Source: Phoronis australis (taxonomy: Eukaryota; Phoronida; Phoronidae). Taken from it: 64,000 nucleotides of DNA. Positions within the stretch are counted from its first letter, which is position 1. Every line of letters begins with the position of its first letter. The stretch is from NCBI GenBank assembly GCA_002633005.1, contig NMRA01000230.1, positions 125,453-189,452 of the forward strand. The letters are read 5' to 3'. Positions 1 to 13,800 of the stretch are shown piece after piece. The position numbers and the translations under genes were made by a program. Under the pieces are notes generated by a model, which was not told where the DNA came from, made no database searches, and worked only from the letters and a program-made list of their open reading frames with translations.

Positions 1-244
1 TGACTGACTCGGCAGCTGTCACAGTCAGACTATGTGAAAAGAAATTGGCGGGAAGCGCTTGCCTCCTAAAACGTCACTTCCGGAAAAGCGGACGAATAAT
101 TAATAAAATTACGAAAAGCTGTAATTAAGTGAAAAATATGTCTAGGATAACCAACCAACCTTATTTGAGCTCAAAATGACATGGAAAAAGGTTGTCTTCG
201 CCTTTAAAATGTCTGCCGAGAACCACTGTGTTGCTGTTAGCGGA

Positions 245-312
245 AATAGCCGTCATGGCGGTAAAAGGGTATTTTGTCTGATTACTTTTGTCTTGTCCTG
301 TATATTGCAATT
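245..312 (+). repeat. short dispersed repeat (copy a), upstream of UBL5
   Basis: A ~65-base segment reading GCCGTCATGGCGGTAAAA, then TTTTGTCTGATTACTTTTGT, then CTTGT. Related copies occur at about 10566-10632 (+), 15996-16062 (+) and 45583-45643 (-). Three of the four lie just upstream of a coding exon (UBL5, caspase A, and within the first intron of caspase B). It may be a short element or a shared regulatory module. Confidence 0.5.
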
Positions 313-380
313 GCACACGAATATAACAGTTGATTGATAGATTGTCACGTTCACATCTAACTCATTTTTCTCGACAGGAA

Positions 381-1459
381 ATGATTGAAGTAACATGTAA
401 TGACCGCTTGGGCAAGAAGGTTCGAGTCAAGTGCAAGTATCCTTTTGTATTGGTAATGTTGTCAAGGCAACGATCATTTACATCGGTCCTCTGTTTTTGA
501 GAACCACTTTGGTGCCTGGTATTCAGTGGGAAATGGCTCTCAAGATGCAGGAATCCTGTGTCTATATTATTTTCACTTACAGAATTTTGCCTGCAATTGA
601 AATGTGTTGTATTCAAGAAGTAATGGTTATTTAGTTGCGTGTTGTTTGTCTAATTTCGATACTGTTTAGTTTTACTGTGAAAACCAACTGTATGAGCTGT
701 GCCAAAGAAAACTGAAGTTGAAATCACATGATTGATGCTTGAATTGTGGTAATTGACAAACAAGGAGAACAAAGGTAAGGTGAAAAAATATGTCGCTTTC
801 TACCACCAAAAATTTTAATGCAGTTATAGTATTTTAATAAACCTTTTAAAAAAAGGTTGATGGAATTTGTATATTTTCATTGGAGATATGTCCGAAATTG
901 TGAAGAGAATCGGAAGCAATTTTTTTTGTAAACCATTAAAAATATTTAATGGAAATCTGAAAGATCTTTGAACCTTGACCTGCTTAGTCCAGATGACAAG
1001 ATCGGTGACCTCAAGAAGTTGGTAGCTGCCCAGACTGGTACAAAGGCTGACAAAATACAACTTAAAAAATGGTATGTAATCGCTACATTTTTTATTCTCA
1101 AGCATTGGTTTTAGAATGTGGGCTGGTCTATTATAGTCTGAAGATACAAATTATACTAATGACTTCTTTGGCTATCACACTCTACCCCATTGAAATGAAA
1201 ATTATTATTTATCACTGTGAAGAAATTACACTGCTATCAGAACTTGAAAAGTAGTCTCACATTTCTTTTTCTTCAAACTTACAGAAATTGGAAGAGAGAC
1301 ACTTAGTTTCAGCTAAAGACAAACCCTTTTAAGTAAAATAAAAGTTACAACTTGTAAACTGTATAACTTTCTTGTAGGTACACTATATTCAAAGATCACG
1401 TGTCACTGGCGGACTATGAAATTCACGATGGCATGAACCTGGAGCTGTATTATTCATAG
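381..1459 (+). CDS. UBL5: UBL5 / Hub1 ubiquitin-like protein 5, three coding exons
   Basis: Coding exons are 381-436, 988-1071 and 1378-1459; they join in frame to 73 codons plus TAG, the usual length of UBL5. The start reads [18 protein letters not shown] and the end [13 protein letters not shown], both near-invariant UBL5 segments. The protein ends in Tyr-Tyr plus one residue instead of Gly-Gly, as known for this family, so conjugation like ubiquitin is not expected. UBL5/Hub1 binds spliceosomal proteins such as Snu66 and affects splice-site choice (family knowledge). Splice sites are standard (AA|gtatcc; cttag|TCC; TG|gtatgt; cttgtag|GTA). An acceptor at 377 lies three bases before the ATG, so a 5' untranslated exon must lie upstream, perhaps within 1-360. 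It is intact and certain in identity. Confidence 0.96.
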
Positions 1460-1789
1460 GAGTAGGAGTCGGAATATTACTCGGACATCATCTCTCACAA
1501 ACAACTTAATGTCCAAAGTTTCAAAAACATGTCTGCTTCATGATAAAACCACCATCATCATAAGAAGTCTGTGTGTATGACTGGACAGTTGGTGTTATTT
1601 TTAAGTTGGGAAATCTGTCGCCATAAACTGGTCCTAACTTACATGTACACCATGTGCACCCCTATCTGTATAAAGATAGTCTTCATTGTGTTTTAGAATG
1701 TTGCATAGTTATGAACTTAGTGTTGAAAACGCATGGATGTTTTTTCATTTTGATCACTGGAAGAATCTTAATTGCTTTCATATTATGTA

Positions 1790-1795
1790 AATAAA
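1790..1795 (+). promoter_or_regulatory. candidate UBL5 polyadenylation signal
   Basis: AATAAA lies 330 bases after the UBL5 stop, the first canonical hexamer in this 3' region. Use in vivo is inferred. Confidence 0.45.
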
Positions 1796-1866
1796 CTTGC
1801 CCTTGTACTAAGTAAATGTACTTTCTGTGTACAGTTCGTCTGTGTATGTTGGTATCAATTTCTTTC

Positions 1867-2043
1867 AATTGACCTATCACAAGCTCCGCCCCCTTGGGAA
1901 ATGTCCACAAACAAACAGTAAGTTTTTCCCGGCAACGTGTTGTTTTTCGGATAAAATGGCAGCTTGGAAAAGTTGTGTCAAGAAGGCTGTGTTCTGATTG
2001 GTCACTTAAGCTGTCACTCAAAAGTCCTGGCAATAGGTCAATT
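1867..2043. mobile_element. MITE family 1, copy 1 (177 bp)
   Basis: Bounded by inverted termini AATTGACCTAT and ATAGGTCAATT. The interior matches copies at 27423-27602 and, inverted, 41286-41417, with a fragment at 56007-56075. A shared inner string is TTCTGATTGGTCACTTAAG. There is no coding capacity. It lies in the 3' flank of UBL5. Confidence 0.75.
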
Positions 2044-2174
2044 GCTGTTGAGCAAAACATTAACTTCTGGCTATTCCAGCTTCCTCTGAGTCCTCTCACT
2101 AGTTCAGAATAACACATGTTCTTTTACTGGCACACAATACACATTCCATGAATATTTTGGTAGAACAACCAATT

Positions 2175-2290
2175 GCCATACATCTAGAGGCTAGGTGTGG
2201 GCAGCTGACATGTGACCAACTTCTCATTGCTGGCCATACATCTAGGGGCCAGGTGTGGACCACTGACACGTGACCCACTTCACTGCATCA
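2175..2290. repeat. two tandem 58-bp units
   Basis: GCCATACATCTAG begins at 2175 and 2233. Both units continue through AGGTGTGG and CTGACA-GTGACC with a few substitutions. Confidence 0.75.
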
Positions 2291-2730
2291 CAGTCAACAA
2301 AATATTTGTGACCAGTATTGCGTCAATTCCACTTGCGCAATATTTCAAAGTGAAACGCTAAGTTTACGTGGTTCAATGGTTGCTGTCCAGCGTTGTTTTA
2401 AGTTCTGTAGTTCCTTTCCCCTGTTCTACACAACTGCCACATCTTTAGTCTTGGCTTTTGAAAACTGTGTGATTATTAGGCAATCATTCAGACAACAGGC
2501 AACTTTTAATTCTTAAGTTAAACCTTCAAGGCACTGTAATCTGTGTTGGTGTTTGTGTTCTAAAGCAGTCAGTAACAATTTTTATTCTTGCCAGACTTGA
2601 AAGTGACGACAAAACTTAAATGATTTCAGTCAAGCAAGTGTAAAGGTCTCCTCAGTAAGCATTGGAACGATGAGATTCATTCTCACACAATTGTTTTGCC
2701 TGATCAACTGTTGTTCCTTCAAACAAGTTG

Positions 2731-2760
2731 CGTGTGTGTGTGATTGCGTGTGCGTGTGTA
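2731..2760. repeat. (GT)n-like simple repeat
   Basis: Alternating GT/GC dinucleotides on the + strand. Confidence 0.7.
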
Positions 2761-3341
2761 TCAGTTTTTGGGAAACCAAAACGACAGAGAGGAAATCGGT
2801 AAATTAATTTTTTATTAGATTTACAAAACAAAAACAGAAAGTAGCACTTTAACATTTAGATTTAAACACCTTACAACAGCCTAATTTAGAATACTAAGCG
2901 CATTTAGATTCAACACTACAGTACTACATGTTAGAATGCTAAGCACAAGTTTACTTAGCTTTTGAAAGCTAACGTAACTTGCATCAATATCGATACTTTG
3001 ACCAGCATAGATGACAGACAAAGTACCGGGTACACCAAGCATAGACATCACATCAAGTGTATTTCTCACTTCAAGTGCTCTGCCAGTGTCTTAGGTCCAC
3101 CGAACAAACCCTGACTACATGCATGATCAAAGCATTACAAATATCTATCAAGTGTCAATTTGAGGCCATTTTCAAATCGAGAGCTTGTAATCTAACCTGT
3201 GAACTTGGCTGGATAATTGACCAATTGCGCGGCATGATTCAAGTAAACTGACAAAATGTGTACACAAATAATGCGAAATCGAGATTGATTAATTTTCGAG
3301 TCCAAGTCGAGTCCCGAGGTCAGAGATTATATCCTGTTTAC

Positions 3342-3561
3342 ATATTAACTGTCTATTGCTATGCCTCACTGCAGTCTTCGGTCCTAAATAACCACTCACA
3401 AGTCAGTCATCGTCCACGCTTCACCGAGTTGTTTCAGCTAGTGTGTTATTAATATTAACTGTCTATTGCTATGCCTCACTGCAGTCTTCGGTCCTAAATA
3501 ACCACTCACAACTCAGTCATCGTCCACGCTTCACCGAGTTGTTTCAGCTAGTGTGTTATTA
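3342..3561. repeat. 110-bp tandem duplication
   Basis: Units 3342-3451 and 3452-3561 are nearly identical; the only difference noticed is AAGTC versus AACTC in the middle. The near identity marks a very recent duplication or an assembly duplication. Confidence 0.9.
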
Positions 3562-3988
3562 CCATGAAATCACGCCTAATGTGATAATTGCCCTGCTCCA
3601 CACATACGCAATGAAGTGAGATTACTCTTCCTCATATTGAAGGTTGATGGCAATCATGGTTCACAAACATATCTATTGAAGAAATACTAGGTACAGTGAA
3701 ACAGGTAATTTCCAAGGGCAGGCATTTCATACTGTTAGGCAACACATACACGTCGACTCTTTTTGCAATGACCATAACAATAATTGTTAAAGATGTAGCA
3801 AAGCATAGCCCTGATGTATTATATGCACCAACAAGTCACATGCTCTTTGATTCCCACAAATTTTGCCGAAGCTCTTCACAGAAGTCTTACTTTTCCACGG
3901 AAATGTGACGTAAAATTAATGTAGAATAAGGTTTTTGACATGGATTTTTCACCAGCAAAAAAAATGGTGCTTATGAGAAAAATATGCT

Positions 3989-4078
3989 CTTGAGAACTAC
4001 AACGTAACACAGTGTGTACTTGAGAACTACAGAGTAACGCAGTCTGCACTTGAGCACTAACAACGTAACACTACAAAA
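3989..4078. repeat. three degenerate 30-bp tandem units
   Basis: TTGAGAACTACA / TTGAGAACTACA / TTGAGCACTAACA recur at 30-base spacing, each followed by a GTAACACAGT-like string. Confidence 0.65.
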
Positions 4079-4805
4079 TCGGTAAAGACTGTTAGCAAAA
4101 ACGAAAAAATTCAGAAACGGTTGCTATGTATGAGTAATGCAAACTGCTTCTTACTTAATAAAAAAGATAGTATCAAACAATTCTTGAAGATTCCATTGTA
4201 AGATCTTATACACGAGATTATGCAAGTGAAATGCTTGTAGTTTACTCTATTACTGACAGATGGCACAAGTGTCTTGACAATATATTTGGCATCATCGACT
4301 TACTTGCAATTCTGTTAACTATGCACATACTGGCCACAACACAGATCATTTACTTCAATCTTGGACTGTTTATTTACATTCGGACACTCCACTGAAGTTC
4401 AACATCATTCTGTTACGGACACTTCAATGAAGTTACACATCCCTTGTCTCTAGTTCTCGTTCAGCTCCGGCAGACATGACATACATGCTGTGTTGATCAT
4501 TAAAAGCTTGCACCATAACAATTTGTTACAGTCACATTACTGGTGCCATCAATCAAATAAGTCTCAGACGAATAAAATGCATTTGGTCTATAACCAATCC
4601 AACAGTGTAACAGTCACTTATTTCCTCATTAAACATTGTCCACGGAATGCTGTAACGGAAACACAACATCGTCGTTACCAATCTCCTCATTCTTAAATGA
4701 GACAAACACAACCCACAAGCTCTTTTGATCATTGAATGCACTCCACACAATCCCGTTACGAATATGACATTTTAAGTGGTGGATTAATTTCTAAAGCAGT
4801 TCACA

Positions 4806-7800
4806 TCAGCTTGGGTTCAGCAGTTTTACAATGTCTTTACTAGCGGCAACATTTTCTGCCGTCAAACCATCACTGTCCGTGATGGAGGTGTTGGCTTCGT
4901 TCTTCAGCAGAATCTCGACTACGGCAGTGTGGTCACAACTTGAAGCTGAAAATGAAAATCTTTGTGATAATCTCATCAACAAATAGATGAAAGCAAAAGC
5001 TAGTTCTTGTAGGAAACTGTCAATACAAACTTTCCTGTAGTCAACCTTGAGAAAGAGATCAACCTCAAGTAGCCTGGTCACGATACCAACCCATTGTTGG
5101 TCCATACACTGGCCTTATTGCCTGTAGTGCACATTTTTGAAACACTTTCAGCCGTGCCATGGTAGTTGCATATTTTACCTTTAAAAGAAAGCTCATGTTG
5201 CTGACGTATATTGAGTTACAATGCTGTTGAAAACAAAGTTTAACAGTAAAGTGAGTGTGAATGTGAACTGTGTCCCTGACACAAAAGTGTGGCCGAGACA
5301 CAGTGGACCCAAAGTTCACAACACTCATCTTGAAGGTCTGGGTAGTTTGCAGAAACAGAGATGCTTATAGGAACATTATAGGAAAGAAAAGCAATTTCCA
5401 AGATCAGCTTCCACATGGAACAAGCCAGCATATCCAGCGGTCGCAGTCTGACTGTTTGCTAGGAGAGCAATGTCCTCGCTAAATGGCAAAATATTTTAAG
5501 TCAACTGGTACAGTTACTGGCCTTGATTTCACCGAACTTTTGATTTAGACAACTTGCCGCTACAAAATTGATCTCAACTTGTTCCTTACTCAGGTGGGAA
5601 AGAATTTCTGGGCTTCCAAAGAACTCACAGTTGGCTGTTTCTTGAAACCATGCTTGGCTCTTAAAATGATGCGCCGTGACAAGTCGACTTGCAGAACATG
5701 GTCTCAAGCAATAACAAAATGCCAGTGGTTTCAAAGCCCAGACACTGCCTCCGGTCTGACTATAGCAAATAATGAGCGATTTCATTATGGTAAGAGTCTA
5801 AATCAAAAATTGGGTTTTCGTCATGAAAGGCAGTTCAGCTTTAACTAAATTAAAAGACTGATGCTGTTTTAAACATTCTTTTAACAGTTGTTGACATAGA
5901 TTTTGTGTATAACCTTCAATACATTTCATAATACATTATTAGTATCACAGGGTTCAGTAGTGACAACATGACACTTGTACTTACCAAAGTGCAATGGTGT
6001 CTGTCCATCAGCATCCTACAAAAATTTAAGACAATTCCGTGTCATGTGTGAACTCTGTAGACATAAAAGACACCTGCAGTGCAATAAATGTTTAAAAATG
6101 GCATCATTCCAGAGCCAGTTCTATCACCTATTTACAAACCATGACGGTGCTGATGTCTACTTATGTAACCCAATCCGAAGAACGGTATTATTTCGGAAAC
6201 ATTTAGCAAGCAATATGGCCGACAAGTGAAATTCCATTTTGTCAAAATTCTCCATGAAACGAAAAAGAAAATTTTAGTATATTACTAGGTGCATAGCTTG
6301 AAGAGTTTATGTGATATAGCAGCCTGTGGCAATAAGTACATTATTTATAGCAACGAAGTGGTCGGACTCTGAAAAGTGCATATTATTTTTGTGCAAAATA
6401 ATTAGTGGAGAATTACCGTTTTGTCTGTCTTCATGACAGATTTTGCCTTGTTTCATTAGCACTGTACATAACACTTACCTGAACATTAACCTCTGCCCCT
6501 TGCTGCAATAAATATTCCACCACAGGTGCGTGACCCCGGTCTGATGCCCAGTGCAGTAGGGTCATCCCCTGAAACAAAACCACAGCAATTGTCACTGGGT
6601 GAGATTCTAGTTACAAAATAATTCAAATGAAGGAAAATGAAATACAAACTTTTTGAATTTGAATTGAAACAAAAGTATAGTACTTCGATTTTACCAGTTC
6701 TCAAGTGCCTAAAATCTATACTAAGCATTTCAGCAGATAATCTAACTGTTTGATATCTTAAGGCCCACCTACACCCACTGGCAAACTTAGCCAAAGTTTT
6801 GTTTGCAAACACAACTGAACTTGGAGTTTGCTGACGATTTCAAAATTTTGCCAACCATACCAGAAAACTCTGCCTAACTTTCCCTTACAGAGGCTGCCAT
6901 TTTTTTAACAGCACTGACAATCACATGATTTTCAGCAGTTTACTGATTGGTTATTATTCATTCAACTCTACCAATCAGTTTTAAAATTAATGCGCATGAC
7001 CAAATATCAGCAGACTAGTTTAGGGTTTTAAAAAATTTCAAAAAAGATTGAAAAACAAAACGTTTGCCAATGTGGATGACTCTTCACAGTCAGTGTTACA
7101 CCATAAGATGTTGAAATGTAAGATTTACCTACTGCTACAACCAGCTGGCAGCAGGCGACCAGCAACAGTACCTGACTTGTCCTTGATATGGTCACAAATA
7201 CTGTGTATCAGTTAATCTAACAAGTTTCAAGGAGAATAAGATAGCACACTGACCATTGTAATTAAAATAAAACATTTAACCATCTTCAAATTTTCACCAG
7301 TGTTTACATGTTTGTAAGTGAAATTATTGGGAGTTTAGTAACAACAACACTGGAGTGACATCATTCCACTATATGTCCCTCATCAATTGCAAATTCACAA
7401 CGGTCCGGATTTCAGACGTAATGCTACGTTCCACTCTAATGACAGTAATAGTAAGGCAAATTTCTTTTTGCTTTTCAAAAAAGCTTTTCTCAAAATCAGA
7501 TTTTAAAGCCAATATGTCACACGGTAAAATCTCACCAATTTTGGAAAAATAACTGCCAAAATTGACCCTTTTCCGTTTTTCAAGGACTTCTTATGCAAAA
7601 TTTTATATGATCGTAGATATCATCAAAAATTGAAAGCATTGATATGTTGCAAATGCATTGTGTCCTTAGTTGGTGAGATTTGCTGAACCTAGTTTTCAGC
7701 AAACAATAAACGACACAACACCTCCTCATCCGTGCTGTTAATATGTTTCCTAGGCAACACCTTGGCCATTCGCTTCACATTACATTCCTTGCACCAATCA

Positions 7801-10800
7801 AACGCAGTTTTCTCGCTGTCCATTATGACATCATCGTCAGGTCTGGATAGAGTACTGACCGACACGCCACCTATCCCTCCACCTCCTGACTTGGTGTTGG
7901 AAGGATCGACCTGTGAGCAACAGAGAGAGGTCAGCGCATAAGTGTGCACAGCAAATTAACTTAATAAAATTAATATATTCAGATAATTTGGAATCTATGC
8001 ATAAATACAAACAACCCTAGGCTTCCATGCCAGTCGTTAAGGAACCCAACTCTGCTAATCAACTTCAAGTTTTTTCATTCATTTTAGAATGAAGTCATTG
8101 ACATCAAAGCTGTGATCAGTCAAAAACTCTAACTTTGGATTTAGATAACTAGTGTCAACTTGTTCCTTACTCAGATTAGAGATGCGCGTAATCACAGTGT
8201 TTAATTGCCCGAGATCTGGCTCGTCACAGAGGATAACTTTTAAATTATCAAAGCAACTGACAGATCTTAATAGGTTCAAGACATACTTCTCATTTGGCAC
8301 AAAAAAAACAACAATTTAAGACCAGTTGTAAATTGACCTAATTAATAATAATTATTAATAATAAAATCATTTTTGATAGAAACCGTGTTTCAAGCGACTC
8401 TACATACTAAGTTTATTCTCAATTCTGGATAAGTCCAAGTAGAAGCAATTGATAATTTGTGACATTATTATTGATTTCTGACGGAACACTGTCTAATTTG
8501 AGACTAGTTTTATTAATAGTAGGAGTGAAAATTTTGAAATTTACATGTTTACCAAATTAATGTTAATTAAATCTAATTTACTCATCAAACTGCTTTTCAC
8601 AACATGGAACACTGCTGGGATATCCACACATGTTTCCTCAAGTGAGACACTCACGAGACTTGTGGTAAGAAATCTTGACATAATGAACGGATATGAAACT
8701 TAGTAGACGACTTTATCCCATAAGTCAATGTTACAGCCTCGCTGACCAATCACTGAACCGCTGGCCATTTCGCTAATGTATGGTAATGAAGTCTTCCATT
8801 TGGAGAATGCTCACTTTTGTGTGACCTGGAATGATCTAGCATAACTCACAAAGCCGAGCAAGCGAGCACCTTGCATTATGAAAGGTGCTCCAGGAAGCCT
8901 TACTAAATTGAGAATAATGAACAGTATGTTACAGTATCAACACTTGTAACCTTGTACTTGTTCGAAATAGCCACCAAATCAGGACAAGATTTTCTACCTC
9001 AAACAATTTGGTTTTGCCTAAACACAAAACTTCATTTTATTCTAAGTCCTTCTTTATCCAGGCCATTCAACAGTCGATCAACTTGCCAAATAGTCTACAG
9101 AAGGCTGACCGTTATGAAGATTTCAGACACCAACTCATTAGTTACCTGTGGTCGTCATAGCTGTCCCTCCTTGTTGTCGCTCCAATGTAAATACCGTATA
9201 AAAGTTTTTATCTATTTATTTATTTATAATTCAGTCTGTAAATCCAATTTGTAAATACTGTTTAATTTAATGTAACTTAATTTAATTTATTTAGCTATTT
9301 ATCTATATTAATTTTTGCTGCAGAGGACCATGCTGGATATTAGCCTTTGGCTAAAGCATGTTTTATATCTATTTCATTTTATCCTCTATAAATAAAGTTC
9401 AATATTATTATTATTATTATTATCATTATTATTATAACACTAAAATGGAAAGTACCAGCCAACACTGTAACAACAAACAGTCTAAGTTGCGCCATCTACT
9501 GTCAAAGTTTGCAGCTCTACGTCTATCATTGAAAGCGCATCATCACACAAGACTGCATGTACAAGCAGTATACCACTAGGAGTCTGCCCATGTACTAACG
9601 GTACCTCATACTGCCACTAGGGGTCTATGCATGTACTATCAATAACTCAGACTACCACTAGGAGTCTACGCATGTGTTAATGGTACCTTAGACTGCCATT
9701 CGGGGTCTATAGCAGTGATAGCATCTACATACTCTTGTTGCGCCTGTTCTTTAGTCATGTTGCCCAAGTCCTTCCACGCTTGCCTGTAAATAACAAGTAA
9801 TGGGAATTAATTACTTCACAAGATATTCTCATAAGTGTCAATTTTCCATTGTTCAAAAGCTGATTACTTAACTGCAAATCATGGAAAACTTGCAAAAGTT
9901 GTTTTGTGACATCTTCATGGTAGTTTTAGACTAAAAATTTCTTAACCTTCACTTTTGTGAACAACAAATTTGACAAAATAATACTTCACTTGCCAGCAAT
10001 ATTGTGTGCTAAATAACAGAAGATTAGATTGGCCAACTTCAAAGCAAGATAAAATAAGAGCTAAGTGGGACCACAGTGTAACAATACAAAATCAAGACGT
10101 GTAACAACTGCCTCGGTCACTTAGTTTAGGACAAGACTTTTTCATATCACAAAATTATATCAAAACATTCAACAATCACCTGCCATGTGAAACGTGATTT
10201 TTCAGGTTAACAGTCCCATTGATAGCTTAAACAGTGCTCAATCTAAATTTAAGTAACGCAGGCACCAGACAAAGAGTGGCAGTGACAAATGTAAAAGTCC
10301 AATGCCTTCGTATATACACAAATGTGTAAGTTCAATGCCTTCGTATACACAAACCAATTAATACAGTACAAGACAAGCTGAAAGTAATAAAAAATGACAT
10401 AGAATTCACTATAATGATGGCTCTGCTGAAGCCAAATTTATTGTCAGAGAAGTCTTCTCTCATGACTAAGAACAAAAGGACAGGAGAGATAGTAACGTGG
10501 CTCGGTCATTTTGTAATTGGAGTTTTGACGCCCTATTAGTTATGACCGGTAATTTTGGCTGTTCACAGAATTTGTCGTCATGATGGCGAAACGTTATTTT
10601 TTCCAAGTACTTTTGTCTTGTACTGTAACTGGCAAGTTCGTGAAAAGTTAATTTTAAACATACCATTTTGGCTTCCCTTTAAAATCTAAAAATCCAGGTT
10701 TTGGAATGTTACAAGGGCCTTCGTTCACCTGAAAAGAAAAAACGTTCACATAATCACAATGAGCACCACAAAAATGTGTGTAATTTCTCGTAAAACCGGC

Positions 10801-13800
10801 ATTCATCTGCCTAACACAAATGCTTCATCGGTTCTATGCCACTATGGAATGGCGTATATTCTACCATGGAAGCTTATTTCGATCTATTAGAACATACCTC
10901 AAGTATTTACAGATCAGTACAGAGGCGAGTACTGCGTATACAATTACATACTTTCATAGATACTTAAGAAGTCAGATATAGACGCGTGGATGTCTGGCAA
11001 AGTTCCTAATCTCGCTACTAAGTGGCACACTGGACTACCTGCAGCTTGACCTTCAGATAAGACAATGAATGACTTCCACCAAAGGTCGAGCAGCAGCCAT
11101 CACAGCAATCCACAAGCATGTCACGTAGTGCACGGTGAAATTGTGAATGTAGTACCAGGTGGTGAACCTGTCCTTTAAGCTTGATTGCATCCATAGTGTG
11201 TCTCAGGCCCAGCTTCTGTGACTTAATGATACAGTATAATTATATATCTACATGTATATTATAAGCCATGCTTGGAGCTCCTTTCCAACAAAAAGCTCAA
11301 AGCTTGGGTTTTAGTTGACAAAATCGCTAGAGACTTCACCAATTTTGAAAATTCAAAACCCACATACGGTAACCTCATTTTTAATAGTCTATCCAAATTT
11401 TATGATTTCAATACTATTAGGTTTTCATGTCACAAAAACAAAATGGTACAGTGCAGCCAGGACACCTTCAAGACTTCTAATTAGATACGATCAGATCAAA
11501 AACAGTAATTAACCTCACTATATGTGCTGAGTGACCTAGAGAAAGAGGCACACTCTATTGGTGACTAGACCCCTAATAACACTAGAATGTGGAATGAACT
11601 GGTCGGGATGACCATGTGACAGGTAGCTATAGCAACATAACTTGGAGGGTTTAATCACTGGGAGGTCTTACATTTCAAAAAACTTCGGGTGTACTAGCAT
11701 GGTGTAAGTATGGAAATGCCTGCTAGCATAAACACTAGACAGGTATAGAAAGTACCACCATCTCAACTGGCCCCAAAAGACAGTCGTCCCATAGGTCTTC
11801 CATACACCATAGGCCTTTCAGTGAATCATGCCCGATCAAACCATCAAAGTCATGTTGCTATAACAACCTTCTGCACCTTGATATCATATTCCCTGGTGCA
11901 AGCAGTGTAAAAAATGCCCAGTTGCCGATTTGGGCAGCTCAATGAAGGACTGTTCGAAATAAAGTTTGATAACGGTATTTGTTTGAGCTGTGAAGAGTCA
12001 AAGACATCAACGACCTCCTAACATGTCATTACTGCGGAAAAGGTATTTATAAAAACATGACTTTGATGATTTAATTAGTGGGAGGCATAATTCGCCGAAA
12101 ACGCTCCTGGCTCCACTAGTGCGGCTATATCAAGGTCAAGGCCACCGTGCCGTGGTATCAGTAACCTAGGTGCAAAGCTGTACACTAAATATACAAAAGT
12201 CAGCTTTGCGCTGGTGTGGGTAAAAAACTACCAAATAAAACCTGACACAAAAAATTAGCGTCATTGGAAACAACATTCCTCTTTGAGTAAACTAAATTAC
12301 TTACGGGTGTTGGAAAAATTGGTGTTCTACCATTATTCTGCTGCTAAAAATGTTGCGTGATCTTTTGCGTCAGCTTTTGGTGCCATGAAATATTGCGTCA
12401 CCTTTTGGCCAGTTTCTTTTTTGCCGATTTTTCAATCAACTGGTTTAACTTCATGATAAGTTTTTAGAATTTTGATACCAGAATACCGAATTTCAAAAAA
12501 ATTGATATACGTGAACGACAATATCCCACACTGCAAAGCTGTCATCATTTCCCGAGAGATGTCGCAAAAATTTAGGAAATGGCGCGTGGGTGTGTCACAA
12601 GTGTAGTTTTCAAAACGACGGCATACCTAAACATTGATTACAAAAGGTGGAGACTTATGCTAGAAAATGACCTTAACGATTATTTTTCACTTAAATGGCT
12701 GTAACAGGCAAAGTGAGTGTCGGTCGACTCTCAGATTTTCCATGCACCCCCTGCCGGTTTTTAGCTGTACATGTTGATACAAGTTTAACATGATCCCAAT
12801 AATTACAAAAAATCCTTTACACTGAACAAAAAATTTCACCTGATTGCCCAAATGAACATTCAATTCCAAGTTCAGGCATACGCTTTTTGAGATTAAGCAG
12901 GATTCCAAGTTCACACACAGCATTCGTATACAGCTAGCTGGCCAAATTTTACATCGCCCTGAAGCTGAGGCTGAGGTAGCCAGCCAGCTAGCTGTATGAA
13001 GACTGTCATCAAAATATAGTTAGGTACCACTGTGTGCATTTCTTCCGTAGACCCTGAAATTGCACACAGCCAGGGTAGTTCTGCTCGTCACCTCGCCGTG
13101 AAACTTGTATCAACATGTAAAGCTAAAGACCAAATGGGTTGCATGCAAAATCTTGGAATCAACCGACACTCACCTTGCCCGTTGCAGCCGTTTAAGTGAA
13201 AAATGGTGCAATAAACGTCATTTTCTTACATAACTCTCCGTCTTTTCTTACAATGAAAAGTATGTCGATTCGTTCTGAAAACAGTACGCTTGAGTCACAC
13301 ACACGCGCTTTTTCCTAAAATTTTGCAACAACTCTCGGGAGATGATGATAGCTAATTGGCAGCTGCAAAAATTCTTCTGAAAATCTGGTTTTTCGGTATC
13401 AAACTTTTAAAAACTTATAATAATGAAGTGAAAACAGTTCCAATAATTTCTTGTGACGTGTACTCAAACTCGTGAAAGAACAACAGTTGATTTGAAAAAT
13501 CGGCAAAAAAAGAAACTGGCCACTAGGTGACGCAATATTTTATGACGCTGAAAGCCGTCGCTAAAGATCGCTTCACAACTTTAGCAGCAGAATAACAGTA
13601 GAACACCATTTTTTCCAATAATTTAGTTTACTCAAGGAAGAATGTAGTTTTTAGTGACACTAATTTATGTCAGATTTTATCTTAACATTTTTTACCCACA
13701 TCGGCGCAAAGCTGTATATCTATTATACAGTTTTGTACCAAGGCTAAGGCTGAGGCCCCGCTGAGGGGGTGAGCCTGAAGCCGAAGCCTGAATGCCGCAG

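Noticed and set aside
1683-2117. 144-codon minus-strand frame in the UBL5 3' flank
   Set aside because: Lies across a MITE copy with inverted termini and has no recognisable protein features.
5501-5785. Frame sharing an LSKEQV string with 8079-8300, considered as extra ACBD6 exons
   Set aside because: The ACBD6 exons join in phase without them. The shared LSKEQV string with only partial flanking similarity suggests a decayed intronic repeat, not coding exons.
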